From contig NZ_BBCD01000004.1 of assembly GCF_001311865.1 (NCBI RefSeq), positions 62,001 to 126,000 of the forward strand: a stretch of DNA of 64,000 nucleotides, given 5' to 3'. The stretch comes from Piscibacillus salipiscarius JCM 13188 (GTDB taxonomy: Bacteria > Bacillota > Bacilli > Bacillales > Alkalibacillaceae). Of the stretch, positions 1 through 9,915 are shown piece after piece. The notes under the pieces were generated by a model that worked only from the letters and a program-made list of their open reading frames with translations, was not told where the DNA came from and ran no database searches. How positions within the stretch are numbered: position 1 is the first letter of the stretch; every line of letters begins with the position of its first letter. A program made the position numbers and the translations under genes.

Positions 1-2
1 AC

Positions 3-431
3 ATGGTTATGTCGATGCAGCTAGGCGCTGATGACTATATTCAAAAGCCGTTTCATTTCGATGTACTCATCGCGAAGGTTCAAGCGACGCTTAGGCGGGT
101 ATATAATTACAATACCGATCATGTTCAGCTGAAAACATGGTGCGGGGCCACGATTGATTACGAGAAAAATGAAGTGACTAATGACCAAGGCAGCATTGAG
201 TTAACCAAAAATGAAACATTTATTTTAAAGAAATTAATTGAACATAAAAATAAAATTGTTAGCCGGGAGTCCCTGATTAACAGCCTATGGGAAGATGAAC
301 GGTTCATTAGCGACAACACGCTTACTGTAAACGTTAACCGTTTACGTAAGCGACTTGGTGAAATTGGTTTAGGTGATTACATTGAAACGAAAGTTGGACA
401 AGGCTATATCGCGAAAGAAGGAACACCCTAA
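3..431 (+). CDS. OmpR-family response regulator, BceR-like (5' end outside window)
   Basis: This is the C-terminal part of a two-component response regulator that would bind DNA and activate the neighbouring transporter genes. The window starts inside the receiver domain: the GADDYIQKPF motif, with the conserved Lys-Pro, is at residues 8-17, and the phosphorylated Asp lies upstream of the window. A winged-helix DNA-binding domain follows (about residues 45-140), with a typical LTKNETFILKKL helix and a VNRLRKRL recognition segment. The stop codon overlaps the ATG of the kinase gene (TAATG), so the two are translationally coupled. BceR of Bacillus is the closest family I recognise, supported by the following kinase and ABC genes. 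The inducing antibiotic cannot be deduced. Confidence 0.9.
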   Translation: MVMSMQLGADDYIQKPFHFDVLIAKVQATLRRVYNYNTDHVQLKTWCGATIDYEKNEVTNDQGSIELTKNETFILKKLIEHKNKIVSRESLINSLWEDERFISDNTLTVNVNRLRKRLGEIGLGDYIETKVGQGYIAKEGTP

Positions 432-1438
432 TGTTGATTAAGTTTTTAATCGAACGTATTAGTTGGATTCTAATGATTTTATTCATGCATGGCCTTATTT
501 TATTCATTGCGTATGTAGATTCAGCAATTGCAATTCAATCCATTTTATACTACACATTTTTTATCTAACTTAGTGTTTTTGCTCTTTTTCATCATTCGTT
601 ATAAACGAGAAACAGACTTTTACAAAAAGCTGAACGACCGGGCTAATTTATTAGATGAATCTGAACTACCTGAACCAAAGTCGCCATTTGAAAAGATTGT
701 GTCACAAAACGTTACGAAACAAACCGAACAATTAAAACAAATCGAATCTAACAACCGAACGAACTTAGAACAGGAAAAAGACGAGTTACTGTCGTGGATT
801 CATGAAGTTAAAACACCTCTAACCGCTATGCAACTCATTATCGACCGAATTGAAGATCAGGCGCTTAAAACCAGTCTAGATTACGAATGGCTTCGGATTC
901 ACCTCCTTCTTGACCAACAATTACACAAGAAGCGAATGGCGATTATTGAAAATGACCTTTACATTGAACAAACAAATTTAGAACCAATTATTTATCAAGA
1001 AATTAAAAATCTAAAATCATGGTGTATTCATAAAGGAATTGGGTTTGACATTGACTTAAACGAACCTAAAGTATTAACAGATGGTAAATGGCTTGCCTTT
1101 ATGGTGAGACAGTTACTCTCTAATAGTGTGAAATACAGTGAGAACTCAGATATTCTCATACAAAGTTTTGAACAAAATGGACAGACCAAACTCAAGGTGC
1201 AAGATGATGGTCGTGGAATTGATGATAAAGACTTACCACGTATTTTTGAAAAAGGATTTACATCTACGGCTAAACATCAGGATAATTCAGCTACTGGAAT
1301 GGGATTATATTTAACCGAGCAAGTAGCTAACTCATTAAAAATAAACTAAATGTCGAGTCTTCAGTAGGAGAAGGATCGACTTTTACACTAACGTTCCCAA
1401 AGAAAAATGACTTCGTTCAGATCGCAGGTGACTTATGA
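431..1438 (+). CDS. BceS-like sensor histidine kinase (two frame breaks)
   Basis: The gene starts at ATG 431, overlapping the regulator stop, and ends at TGA 1436-1438. The N-terminus (MLIKFLIERISWILMILF) gives two short membrane helices with almost no extracellular loop. This is typical of intramembrane-sensing kinases that listen to a BceAB-type transporter. The H-box is WIHEVKTPLTAMQ, with N-box LLSNSVKYS and G-boxes DDGRGI and GMGLYLT. The frame breaks near 553-560 (a T6 run) and near 1340-1350 (A-rich). When both are corrected the protein is about 335 residues, the normal BceS length, ending GEGSTFTLTFPKK. The two shifts cancel in phase, which fits base-call errors rather than decay. Confidence 0.87.
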
Positions 1439-2051
1439 TTAGATTAATCACATGTATCATCATCTCACAACTTTTATTTGTCACATTAATCCCAGTTTGG
1501 GAAGAACTAATTGAATATCTTAATATTCTCGTCATAGCTGTTGCGTGGCTAAGTATCACCACTATCGGTATTATTTTCGGATTGCTTTGGAGTAAAAAGA
1601 AAATCAACCTTTCTGTCACGACTGTTCATGTTGGCATGTTATTTTACACAGCAGGCTTAATCATTTTGCTCTTTTTCAGACCAAACGGACCAGGCGCTGA
1701 CAATATTAATGTCATCCCTTTTGAAACGATTAAACTCTATTTGTCAGGAAACGCCGAGCCCTTAGTCGCTTTATATAACATTGGAGCAAACATTGTCTTA
1801 ACGATTCCGCTTGGGATCTATTACAGACTCGTTGCTAAAAAACCTAGTCTGTTAACCTATTGCTCATTGCTGTTTTATCTATTTCTATTATTGAAGTTTC
1901 TCAACTCATTTTAGGCCGCGGCAGCATGGATATCGATGATTTAATCCTTAATACAACAGGGTTTATAGTAGGGTACCTTTTAACTCCTCTTATCCAAAAA
2001 AACGCTTCACATAACACGCATGTGACGAAAAATGTCACATGCTTTTTCTAA
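1435..2051 (+). CDS. VanZ-like membrane protein (one frame break)
   Basis: The gene starts at ATG 1435 inside the kinase stop codon (ATGA overlap), so it belongs to the same transcript. The product is a membrane protein of about 205 residues with five or six hydrophobic segments. It has the VanZ-family features FRPNGPGADNINVIPF (loop 1) and a C-terminal segment with SQLILGRGSMDIDDLILNT. VanZ-family proteins give low-level resistance to teicoplanin and other lipoglycopeptides. The frame breaks near 1858-1865, and the second half continues from about 1860. Its position between a Bce-type kinase and the Bce-type ABC genes is unusual. The last codons overlap a hairpin, so the exact C-terminus is uncertain. 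Confidence 0.85.
2018..2047 (+). terminator. Rho-independent terminator after the VanZ-like gene
   Basis: A 9-bp perfect stem (GCATGTGAC / GTCACATGC) with loop GAAAAAT is followed by a T-rich tract CTTTTTC. It overlaps the 3' end of the VanZ-like reading frame and separates the regulator-kinase-vanZ genes from the ABC transporter genes. The transporter may therefore have its own promoter. Confidence 0.75.
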
Positions 2052-2128
2052 TTGTTAGGTAAAATGAAGGAAAAGAATCCCATACCCCATTTACAATGAA
2101 TTCAGATGAACGGAAAGGAGTTTTTAAC

Positions 2129-2890
2129 ATGAGCCTACTTAAAGCTCACAAAATCCATAAAAGTTACGGAAACAAATTTAACAGACAAGAGGTCTTAAAA
2201 GGAATCGACCTCACACTTGAGCAAGGTGAATTCGTTAGTATTATGGGGGCATCTGGTTCAGGTAAAACGACGTTACTTAACGTCCTATCTTCCATTGATC
2301 AAGTCAGCCATGGGACGATTGAAGTAGAGGGTAACCTCATCACAAGTATGAAGTCGAAAAAACTTGCGGAGTTTCGTAAGCATCATCTCGGGTTTATATT
2401 CCAAGAGTATAATTTACTCGATACATTAACGGTTAAAGAAAATATTTTACTGCCTTTATCCATTCAAAAAGTATCAAGGAAAGAAGCGAGCGAACGTTTT
2501 GAATCACTTGCTAATGAATTAGGTATTTTAGATATTCAAGATAAATATCCTAATGAAATATCAGGCGGTCAAAAACAGCGGACATCAGCAGCAAGAGCTT
2601 TCATTCATGAACCAAGTATTATTTTTGCCGATGAACCAACAGGAGCACTCGATTCAAAATCCGCTTCCAACTTATTAAATAAATTAAGCGATTTGAATGA
2701 AAAACTAAAGGCAACGATCATGATGGTCACGCACGATCCCGTAGCCGCCAGCTACAGTAAACGGGTCATTTTTATAAAAGATGGGCAAATTTATACTCAA
2801 TTAAATAAAGGCAATGAAGACAGGCAAAGCTTTTTCCAAGACATTATGAAAACGCAAGGCGTATTAGGTGGCGTTCAGTATGAACATTAA
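2129..2890 (+). CDS. BceA-like ABC transporter ATPase
   Basis: ATP-binding subunit of a Bce-type peptide-antibiotic detoxification transporter, about 253 residues. It has Walker [11 protein letters not shown]-loop FIFQEYNLL, signature ISGGQKQR, Walker [13 protein letters not shown] and H-loop VTHDP. The ISGGQKQR signature and the intact frame point to a functional ATPase. I chose ATG 2129 because an AAAGGAG ribosome site sits 9 bases upstream; an in-frame ATG at 2096 has none. The gene overlaps the permease start by 11 bp, so the two subunits are coupled. Confidence 0.93.
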   Translation: MSLLKAHKIHKSYGNKFNRQEVLKGIDLTLEQGEFVSIMGASGSGKTTLLNVLSSIDQVSHGTIEVEGNLITSMKSKKLAEFRKHHLGFIFQEYNLLDTLTVKENILLPLSIQKVSRKEASERFESLANELGILDIQDKYPNEISGGQKQRTSAARAFIHEPSIIFADEPTGALDSKSASNLLNKLSDLNEKLKATIMMVTHDPVAASYSKRVIFIKDGQIYTQLNKGNEDRQSFFQDIMKTQGVLGGVQYEH

Positions 2891-4831
2891 TCAGCTCATC
2901 ATTCGTAACCTTAAGAAAAACTTAAGTAACTACTACCTCTACGTCTTTGCCCTAATCTTTAGTGTCACAATTTATTTTGCCTTTGTCACATTACAATACG
3001 ACCCATCCATGGACCCTGCAACTGGGACGATCAAAGGTCAAGCGGGGGTCAAAGCGGGCTCTGTTGTATTAATCGCAATCGTTGGGATATTCTTGATCTA
3101 TGCGAACAATTTATTTATCAAAAGAAGAAGTAACGAAATTGGACTTTTTCAGTTAATCGGCATGACTAAAGGACGTATTTTTCGTATATTAAGTATTGAA
3201 AATTTCATCCTTTACTTTAGCTCAATGCTAATTGGTATTTTGCTTGGATTCTCAGTTTCAAAATTAATCGTCATGATTGTGTTTAAAATTACAGGCGTTG
3301 AAGCTGTTGCGACATTATCATTTTCACAAGAAGCGCTCATTCAAACTATACTTGTTTTTCTAGGCATTTATTTACTAATTATGCTGACGAACTATCTATT
3401 TATAAAAAAACAAAGCATTCTAGCTTTATTCCAAGTTCGGTCTTCAACAGAAGTCAAAGTCAACGTTTGTCTATTTGGCAGGTCATAATAGGAGTCTTAG
3501 GCATTGGATTAATCGGAACAGGATATTATGTATCTCAGAAGCTATTTGATCTAGCTTTTTCCTCTATTAATGGAATGGCTTTTGCCATGGCGTTCATTCT
3601 AGGTTCCGTCATTATAGGCACTTACTTATTTTACAAAGGATCCGTTGCGTTTATTTTCCAGCTCATCCGAAGACAACATAAAGGCTACCTCAACATCAAT
3701 AAAGTTATGTCGTTATCTTCCATTATGTTTAGAATGAAATCAAATGCATTATTGCTAACCATTATTACGACTATCTCAGCTCTTGCAATCGGATTTTTAA
3801 GCTTAAGTTATATCGCTTATTATTCGGCAGAACAAATGGCAGAAGACTATGTGGTTCACGACTTTGCATTAGTTAATGAAGAATCCGTAGATAAGTTTAC
3901 AACAGCCTTAGAAAGTAACGATATTGATTACTCTATGAAACAAGTTGAGGTCATTCAGTACGTGGCAGATGCCTCAGACATTCTCGATTTAAATATGGAT
4001 CAAGATGACGCTATTATGGTTGATCCTAGCCAGTATCAAGTACCAGTCGTTAGTGATGCAGATTTTGAACAAATCAATGTTGAAAAAAATGAAGCACTAT
4101 TACACGGCTACTCTGATCTTACGATGAGCTTTATGAAAATTAAAGACTCAGGAACTCTAATTTTTAAAGGTCAATCGGAAAAGTTTGAACTTCAGCAAAT
4201 TGGCCTCAAGCGTGAGCACCTTGTTTCGTCATACTTTAGTGGAGGCGGTTTGCCATTAGCTGTCGTTGATGACTCAACTTATGAAAAACTAAAACAAGAC
4301 TTAAACCCAGACATCCAAATGAGCACTAAATTGTTCACAGGAATTGATGTAAGCAAAGGTGACTTACAGAAAGCCAATGAATTATACATCAGTCAGAATT
4401 TAGAAGAATGGGCTGGCAATGATTCACAACTGAAGTCGAGCCAAGATCAGAAAATGAACATGGGGCTAATCATGTTTATCGTGGGCTTCCTTGGACTGAC
4501 TTTCCTTGTCACGTCGGGCTGCGTCCTGTATTTTAAACAAATGGACGAAAGTGAAAGCGAACAGCCCAGTTATACAATCTTAAGAAAGCTTGGATTCACT
4601 CAGTTTGATTTATTAAAAGGTATTCAGCTTAAGCAATTATTTAACTTTGGCATCCCGCTCGCAATCGGACTTCTGCACAGCTATTTTGCCGTTCAGTCAG
4701 GTTGGTTCTTATTCGGATCAGAGTTGTGGACTCCAATGCTCCTCGTCATGGTTCTTTATACAGCTCTATATTCGATCTTTGGCATCCTGTCTGTCATTTA
4801 TTATCGTAAAATCATCGGCAATGCGCTGTAG
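2880..4831 (+). CDS. BceB-like ABC transporter permease (one frame break)
   Basis: Large FtsX-type permease of about 650 residues. It has about ten membrane helices and a large extracellular domain (about residues 310-530) between the helix pair at 290-310 and the C-terminal helices. This is the BceB/YtsD architecture that senses and removes cell-wall antibiotics. It starts at ATG 2880 within the ATPase gene. The frame breaks near 3460-3475, after LALFQVRSS, and the second part resumes as [16 protein letters not shown]. Total length matches the family, so a single gene is assumed. The extracellular domain normally sets substrate specificity, which I cannot predict here. Confidence 0.88.
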
Positions 4832-4866
4832 CCTGAGGGTTATGAGGAAAAATTCATTTTATGAGG

Positions 4867-4905
4867 AAAACGGAACACCCTTGCTCAAAAGGTGTTCCGT
4901 TTTTT
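4867..4905 (+). terminator. Rho-independent terminator of the bceAB-like operon
   Basis: A 9-bp stem CGGAACACC / GGTGTTCCG with an 11-base loop is followed by TTTTTT. It lies 35 bp after the permease stop codon. Confidence 0.9.
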
Positions 4906-4956
4906 CTCTTTTTGATATACTTGAGTTTAGTATTTTGCACTGAAAGGAGGTTATCT

Positions 4957-5178
4957 ATGATTAGAAAAATTGAAATCGGCGTTCTAGCTATTGGCCTATT
5001 AATCTTTATCTTAGATTATACATATGACGGGTTTACACTTTCAGACACGAACTTATTCTTACTCATTGCTGTCGTTACAGGTGTATCCGCACTATCGGCA
5101 TACAAAGAAGGTAAAAATCGTTCAGTTATATCTACTTTCTGTTCTCTTCACTTTGTCTTGTCACCTTTATTGTTTTGA
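4957..5178 (+). CDS. Small membrane protein, unknown function
   Basis: A 73-residue protein with two predicted membrane helices (about residues 8-22 and 32-47). A short positively charged region (YKEGKNRS) and a third hydrophobic stretch follow. The ATG at 4957 is preceded by a strong GAAAGGAGG site. I do not recognise a family. The C-terminus overlaps the convergent gene by about 12 bp, so a missed indel near the end cannot be excluded. Confidence 0.55.
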   Translation: MIRKIEIGVLAIGLLIFILDYTYDGFTLSDTNLFLLIAVVTGVSALSAYKEGKNRSVISTFCSLHFVLSPLLF

Positions 5179-5385
5179 TATTAAATTAACTTCACAAGTC
5201 CGGCCGCGACTTAAAACCGGCATCACTTTATTCTTCGTCCACACACCAAGGGCTATAGAAATAACCAATTCTATAATCCGAATGAGTTCATGATCAATCC
5301 CAACCAAAGGATGAATTAATGAAAACATAATTAAATATATAAACGTAAACAACGCTATTAAAAATGAATTAAGAAAACAAATCAT
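5167..5385 (-). CDS. Small membrane protein, unknown function
   Basis: A 72-residue protein with two hydrophobic segments (residues about 3-28 and 38-53) and a basic tail. I prefer ATG 5385 over an upstream in-frame ATG at 5403 because GAGGTGG lies just before it. It converges with the small membrane gene on the other strand and overlaps its tail. No family is recognised and no function is assigned. Confidence 0.5.
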   Translation of the reverse strand: MICFLNSFLIALFTFIYLIMFSLIHPLVGIDHELIRIIELVISIALGVWTKNKVMPVLSRGRTCEVNLISKQ

Positions 5386-5421
5386 GTTAACCACCTCATA
5401 CATGATTGTATCACAGAGGGA

Positions 5422-6030
5422 TTACGCTGCCTTCCAATACGTCTTGAAACCATTATTGATTAAGCGACCCTTCTTTGGTACCTGGGTCATAATCAAATAA
5501 ACATTCAGCATGTCGACACATGAAGCGATCGCATTAAACAAAATGAGTACCTTCATAAGTGGAGTCAGCATACCTACTAAACTTAAAACAATTGGCAATA
5601 AGATTGATAGAACGATAAACGGCGCAAATGAGATCACCAAGAATCTAGACCTTGAAATAATATCCTCTGTTAAAACAAACCCTGCCTGCCAGGTAATCCC
5701 GATATAAGTTTTCTTAGACTTTATAAAATGAGGTACAAAGATTAAATGAATAAGTTCATGTACCACAATCAAACCAAGTAGCCATAATAAATGACTCCCA
5801 TTAATACTGATTGTGACACTTGAATCTGTAACCCCAAAATCTTTAAGTGACAAACCAGAGGTAGCTTCTATAACGACCCAACAAATAATTAGATTAATCA
5901 GCATGAAAGGAATGGACAAAAGTGAAGCCAACCCTATACTTTTTGGCTCCTTAAGTGGTGTCCACTTGTCCCCAATTAATTCCTCATCAAATGTTGGGTC
6001 TTCTTTCGGTAAACCAAATTTTATTTTCAA
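5422..6030 (-). CDS. DUF3267 putative membrane zinc metalloprotease
   Basis: A 202-residue membrane protein with four or five predicted helices. It has the zinc-binding HELIH motif (VVHELIHLIFVPHF, about residues 99-113), characteristic of the DUF3267 'putative zincin peptidase' family. The start is TTG 6030, supported by AAGGGAGA upstream. The frame is intact. The substrate is unknown; family members are annotated only by fold. It stands alone between a small membrane gene and the divergent flavoenzyme gene. Confidence 0.75.
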   Translation of the reverse strand: MKIKFGLPKEDPTFDEELIGDKWTPLKEPKSIGLASLLSIPFMLINLIICWVVIEATSGLSLKDFGVTDSSVTISINGSHLLWLLGLIVVHELIHLIFVPHFIKSKKTYIGITWQAGFVLTEDIISRSRFLVISFAPFIVLSILLPIVLSLVGMLTPLMKVLILFNAIASCVDMLNVYLIMTQVPKKGRLINNGFKTYWKAA

Positions 6031-6132
6031 TTGAGATCGTCTCCCTTAGGATATCTTTAATCAATTATACGAACAGGAAAACCAATAAGTTTCATAGAAG
6101 TAAGACTAAAAGAATCTGAAAGGAGATTGTCT

Positions 6133-7306
6133 ATGAAAAATATTGGAGATCAAATACAATTTGACATCTACAAAACATGAGAAACCCAGATCCTGACAGA
6201 CTTCCCGTTTCATATGAGGAATGGGAAAAGGCAGCACGTCACAAACTGGAAGACGGTCCTTTTTATTACGTTAAAGGTGGTGCAGGTGGAGGCCGTACCA
6301 TGGATGCTAATGTCTCAAGCTTTAATCGCTGGCAAATCGTACCTAGAATGCTCAACAATGTAGATGAGCGTGACCAATCCATTCAGTTGTTTGGCCAATC
6401 ATTCCCATCACCTATTTTACACGCCCCAATCGGAACTCAGTCGGTCATTCATAAAGAAGGCGAACTTGGTTCAGCAAAAGCTTGTGCGGAATTAGGCATC
6501 CCGTACATTGCAAGCTCTGCCTCAACTTTTCCAATGGAAAAATCGCAGAAGCTATGGGAGATGCACCTCGTTGGTTCCAGCATTACTGGAGCCGAGACCC
6601 GGAAATTGCCGCTAGCTTCGTCAAAAGAGCCGAGGCCTCAGGCTACTCTGCTATTGTGGTCACACTCGATACTCCTATGATGGCATGGCGAGAGGATGAT
6701 TTACGGAACGTATATTTACCATTTCTCATTGGAGAAGGTGTTGGAAACTACTTCACGGATCCAGCTTTCCTAAGTAAACTCGACCAATCACCTCAAGATG
6801 ATCCAGAAGCAGCGGTCATGCACTGGACGAAAGTATTCGGAAATACAGGACTTACTTGGGATGACCTAGCTTTTCTAAGAGAACACACCAACTTACCAAT
6901 CTTATTAAAAGGAATCCTCCACCCAGAAGATGCTGAACTTGCATTAAAATATGGCGTCGATGGAATCATTGTCTCTAATCATGGCGGTAGGCAGGTAGAT
7001 GGAGCCATTGCAGCCATTGATGCATTGCCGCTTATTACTGATACGGTTCAAGGTCGAATCCCGGTATTAATGGATAGTGGCATTAGGCGTGGTTCCGATA
7101 TCATTAAAGCCATGGCATTAGGTGCTAAAGCCGTTTTAGTTGGCCGTCCAGCCATGTACGGACTAGCAGTAGATGGTCAACGCGGCGTAAAAGAAGTCTT
7201 ACAAAACCTTGCAGCGGACCTAGACATTACGTTAGGATTAATTGGGAAGAACTCTGTCAATCAAATTGACGAATCCGTAATTGTTGAAGCACAAAATTTA
7301 GATTGA
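6133..7306 (+). CDS. FMN-dependent alpha-hydroxy acid oxidase, lactate 2-monooxygenase-like (two frame breaks)
   Basis: Soluble FMN enzyme oxidising 2-hydroxy acids such as L-lactate. Sequence landmarks are YYVKGGAGGG near the N-terminus, HAPIGTQ, the FMN/substrate motif SNHGGRQVDGA with the catalytic His, and DSGIRRGSDIIKAMALGA plus GRP at the phosphate site. The start is ATG 6133 (AGGAGATTGTCT upstream). Frames break near 6170-6177 and near 6540, in an A5 run. The corrected length of about 390 residues is closer to lactate 2-monooxygenase than to glycolate oxidase. It appears monocistronic or paired with the next small gene. Lactate oxidase or another hydroxy-acid oxidase remains possible. 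Confidence 0.83.
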
Positions 7307-7335
7307 GGGAATCAGTGAAGTAAGAGGTTAGTAAA

Positions 7336-7746
7336 ATGAAGAAACTCTTTAGTATTACCACGATCATGATTGTCGCCATCATAGGTCTATTTGTTTGGTT
7401 TCAAAGTCAGAATCAAACATGGGCATTTGAATATGTAAATTTAGACCATGATAATCTACCATTATCTGAAAAACATGCCCTCACAGTCGCCAGCCGTCAT
7501 GTAGAAGGGCGTATCAATACTTATCTACCGAATCAGGAGTCACCATGGGACACACCATCTGGAGTAAATTGGTCAGATGAACTACGAGAAGAGATTGATG
7601 TCGTAACAGACAAAGAGGATCACTTCGTAGTAGAGTTTAGGCATCGAGGCGACTTTTGTGATCAAAAATTTGTTTATGTTAAGAAAAAGACAGGTCACGT
7701 TATAAATGTACAAAATGGTTATAGTAAACACGAAGCCTGTGAATAA
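7336..7746 (+). CDS. Membrane-anchored or secreted protein, unknown
   Basis: A 136-residue protein with an N-terminal signal or anchor helix (residues 4-22, IMIVAIIGLFVWF) and a polar extracytoplasmic domain containing two Cys (DFCDQK and the C-terminal HEACE). It lies 29 bp after the flavoenzyme gene on the same strand and may be cotranscribed. I do not recognise a family. Confidence 0.6.
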   Translation: MKKLFSITTIMIVAIIGLFVWFQSQNQTWAFEYVNLDHDNLPLSEKHALTVASRHVEGRINTYLPNQESPWDTPSGVNWSDELREEIDVVTDKEDHFVVEFRHRGDFCDQKFVYVKKKTGHVINVQNGYSKHEACE

Positions 7747-7748
7747 AC

Positions 7749-7776
7749 AAACCCACTACGATTGGTGTAGTGGGTT
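7749..7776. terminator. Hairpin between convergent genes
   Basis: A 10-11 bp perfect stem AACCCACTAC / GTAGTGGGTT with a 7-base loop lies between two convergent genes. Flanking T-richness is weak on + and moderate on -, so it may serve both directions. Confidence 0.7.
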
Positions 7777-7779
7777 AAA

Positions 7780-8205
7780 TTAATAAGCTTTCTTTTTCAA
7801 ATGGAAAATATCTTCATCGTGATCCATTAATTTATGTTGAATATACTCGGCCTTTTCGTTTAAACTATCAAGTCCTTTTTTAAGTTGACCTTGTCCTTCT
7901 TTTAGTTCATTAATGCTCTCGGTGTTTTGCTCGACTTTCTCAGATAAACCTTTGACTTCGCCTTCTAGACCATTTACCCTTTCAGATAAACCATCGACTT
8001 TTCCTTCTAGATCATCTACTCTTTCAGTTAAAACATCAACCTTACCTTCTAGACCATCTACTCTTTCAGTTAAAACATCAACTTTTCCTTCTAAACCTCT
8101 AAACTGACCCGACAATTCACGAATGGCTTGCATAATCATATTAAATTGTTGTGTTTCCAATTGAGGTTCCTCTCCTTCAATCGATTTACTAAGAATATTA
8201 TACAA
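7780..8205 (-). CDS. Heptad-repeat coiled-coil protein
   Basis: A protein of about 141 residues. Most of it (about residues 40-125) is a long predicted coiled coil made of 14-residue repeats of the type GLEGKVDVLTERVD, with Leu/Val at a and d positions, ending in a charged tail. I prefer the TTG at 8205, five bases after GGAGG; an in-frame TTG at 8217 precedes that site. No catalytic motif or signal peptide is seen. Similar short coiled-coil proteins occur in Bacillaceae without known function. The repeats make it a likely oligomer or scaffold, which is inference. Confidence 0.65.
   Translation of the reverse strand: MYNILSKSIEGEEPQLETQQFNMIMQAIRELSGQFRGLEGKVDVLTERVDGLEGKVDVLTERVDDLEGKVDGLSERVNGLEGEVKGLSEKVEQNTESINELKEGQGQLKKGLDSLNEKAEYIQHKLMDHDEDIFHLKKKAY
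7925..8105 (-). repeat. Tandem 42-bp coding repeats
   Basis: About four degenerate 42-bp units inside the coiled-coil gene, each encoding 14 residues (two heptads) of the GLEGKVDVLTERVD type. Two adjacent units (about 8018-8100) are almost identical at the DNA level, which suggests recent duplication or slippage. Confidence 0.8.
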
Positions 8206-8228
8206 CGGAACCTCCAAAACATAAATAG

Positions 8229-8637
8229 TTAAAATTCGACATAGACAGGTAGAGCTTCATCATTCAAACAGGCCTCAATTCGCTCTCTAAAGTTTTTATA
8301 CTCTACCATTTTAATGCCTCTTCAATCGGAAAAAATCCAACCTCTAAGCTTTCTGGACTCGTTGTTGGCTTACCACCTATTGACTTACACAAAAATAATG
8401 TATTGCAAATCGAACGCTCAACATTTTGAAAAATACCACAAAATTTCAAGACTTCAACATCTATACCAGACTCTTCTTTCGTCTCACGAATCGCAGCTTC
8501 ACGTGGTGACTCACCTTCTTCAACTTGTCCACCTGGCATTTCCCAGCCTCTTAATGGGCCCTTGATTAACAACAATTCATTATGATCATTTAAACGACCG
8601 TTGCTGCAGACACGATGTGCTTCGGTGGGTTCATCAT
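8229..8637 (-). CDS. NUDIX hydrolase (two frame breaks)
   Basis: A protein of about 136 residues with a full Nudix box (GGQVEEGESPREAAIRETKE followed by ESG), which hydrolyses nucleoside diphosphate derivatives. The likely start is ATG 8637 (GGAGG five bases upstream), giving MMNPPKHIVSAATVVLNDHN. The frame breaks near 8590 and again near 8307, in an A4 run; the C-terminus then continues as VEYKNFRERIEACLND to TAA 8229. It follows the NTF2-like gene by 14 bp on the same strand, so the two may form an operon. The substrate is not predictable. Confidence 0.8.
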
Positions 8638-8651
8638 GCTTCCTCCAGTTC

Positions 8652-9071
8652 CTATGTATGAACTTTTTGCTCAAGACTAAAACCATTCTCGACGTATTCC
8701 CGAATCTTTTTCCACTCGCCTTGTTCTTGGCGAAACGTTTCAGCGAATAACAATTTAGAGTTGACTAATGATCCATCCAACTCAAACGTTACTAGGAAAA
8801 CCGCAACCCCTTCTTGCTGACTATTAATATCAATAAATAGATCTTCAAAGTGCCATTTAGGATTTCTGCCTTCAAACTGCTTGTAAGCCTGATACCAGCC
8901 TTCTTTTGCAGCATCAGCACCCCAGTCTGAGACTTCCGCATCGGGATTTGCCCAGCGGACAATTAGATCCTTTGATTGATGGGCTGACATCCTTTCAGCA
9001 TCCAAGCTATTCCATGATTCACGGTATTCCTTTAAGAAACGTTTAAAATCGTTTAGTAAATTTTGATCCAT
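8652..9071 (-). CDS. NTF2-like / SnoaL-like protein
   Basis: A 139-residue alpha+beta protein of the NTF2-like superfamily. It has an N-terminal helix (LLNDFKRFLKEYRESWNS), a central KWHFEDLFIDI strand pair and C-terminal FAETFRQEQGEWKKIREY. Members bind small molecules or act as hydrolases or isomerases. ATG 9071 is chosen because AGGAGG lies nine bases upstream; the upstream in-frame TTG overlaps the spacer. It is probably cotranscribed with the NUDIX gene. Function unassigned. Confidence 0.65.
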   Translation of the reverse strand: MDQNLLNDFKRFLKEYRESWNSLDAERMSAHQSKDLIVRWANPDAEVSDWGADAAKEGWYQAYKQFEGRNPKWHFEDLFIDINSQQEGVAVFLVTFELDGSLVNSKLLFAETFRQEQGEWKKIREYVENGFSLEQKVHT

Positions 9072-9147
9072 AAAGATCAACCTCCTATTACTAACAATTC
9101 TATTAAAGTAAAAATATTCCTTTGAAATTTAAAAACTACTAAATTCA

Positions 9148-9914
9148 TTAAACTATATCACTTATTTTATGAAGTGAAATACCAGAATCTTCTAAGTCAG
9201 TTGTGATGTGCTTTGCAAAATCTAATGCATGGGGCCCGTCTCCATGAATACAAACCGTTTGTGCTTCAATCAATACATCACTGCCTTGAATGGACACTAC
9301 TTTACCTTCTGTGATCATTCTTTTTACCTGATTAACAGCCGTCTCATGATCTTTAATTAGGGCGTCTCGTGACGTCTAGACGTTAAAGAACCATCCTCTT
9401 GATAGGTTCGGTCTGAGAACACTTCGCTCGCTGTTCTTAAACTTGCTTTTTTACCTGCATTAACTAGTTCACTACCCGGCAAGCCGAATAAAATTAATTC
9501 AGGGTCGACTTTGTATACTGCCTCTGCGATGGCTTCAGATAAATCCGCATCTTTCACAGCCATATTAAAGAGTGCTCCATGCGGTTTTACATGCTGAAGC
9601 TGACCGCCTTCAGCTTTTACAAATCCATATAATGCTCCAATTTGATAGACCACTAGATCATAAGCTTCCTGAGGCGAGATTTCCATCGGTCTACGCCCAA
9701 ATCCAACTAAATCCGGCAGTCCAGGATGAGCTCCAATCCCAACATTTTTACCAAGTGCTAAACGCACCGTTCTTCGCATAGTGGCAGGGTCTCCTGCATG
9801 AAACCCGCATGCAATATTGGCAGATGTTACATAGTCAAGGATTTCTTTGTCTCGACCCATCTGATAAGCGCCAAAGCTCTCACCCATATCACAGTTTAAA
9901 TCGATCTTATTCAT
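9148..9914 (-). CDS. pxpA: 5-oxoprolinase subunit A (one frame break)
   Basis: LamB/YcsF-family subunit of the ATP-dependent 5-oxoprolinase that converts 5-oxo-L-proline to L-glutamate. Landmarks are [13 protein letters not shown] at the N-terminus, [26 protein letters not shown] and VKPHGALFN. The frame breaks near 9357-9372 after GSLTSRR. The corrected C-terminus contains [16 protein letters not shown] and ends at TAA 9148. The length of about 255 residues is normal. It is the last gene of the operon, two bases downstream of pxpC. The enzyme removes the cyclised glutamine/glutamate damage product. Confidence 0.92.
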
Positions 9915-9915
9915 G

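Noticed and set aside
431-1438. Programmed ribosomal frameshifting in the kinase or other genes
   Set aside because: No slippery heptamer with a downstream structure is seen, and breaks occur in too many unrelated genes.
6042-6132. Possible riboswitch or attenuator before the flavoenzyme gene
   Set aside because: Only about 100 bp, with no strong stem or known riboswitch motif.
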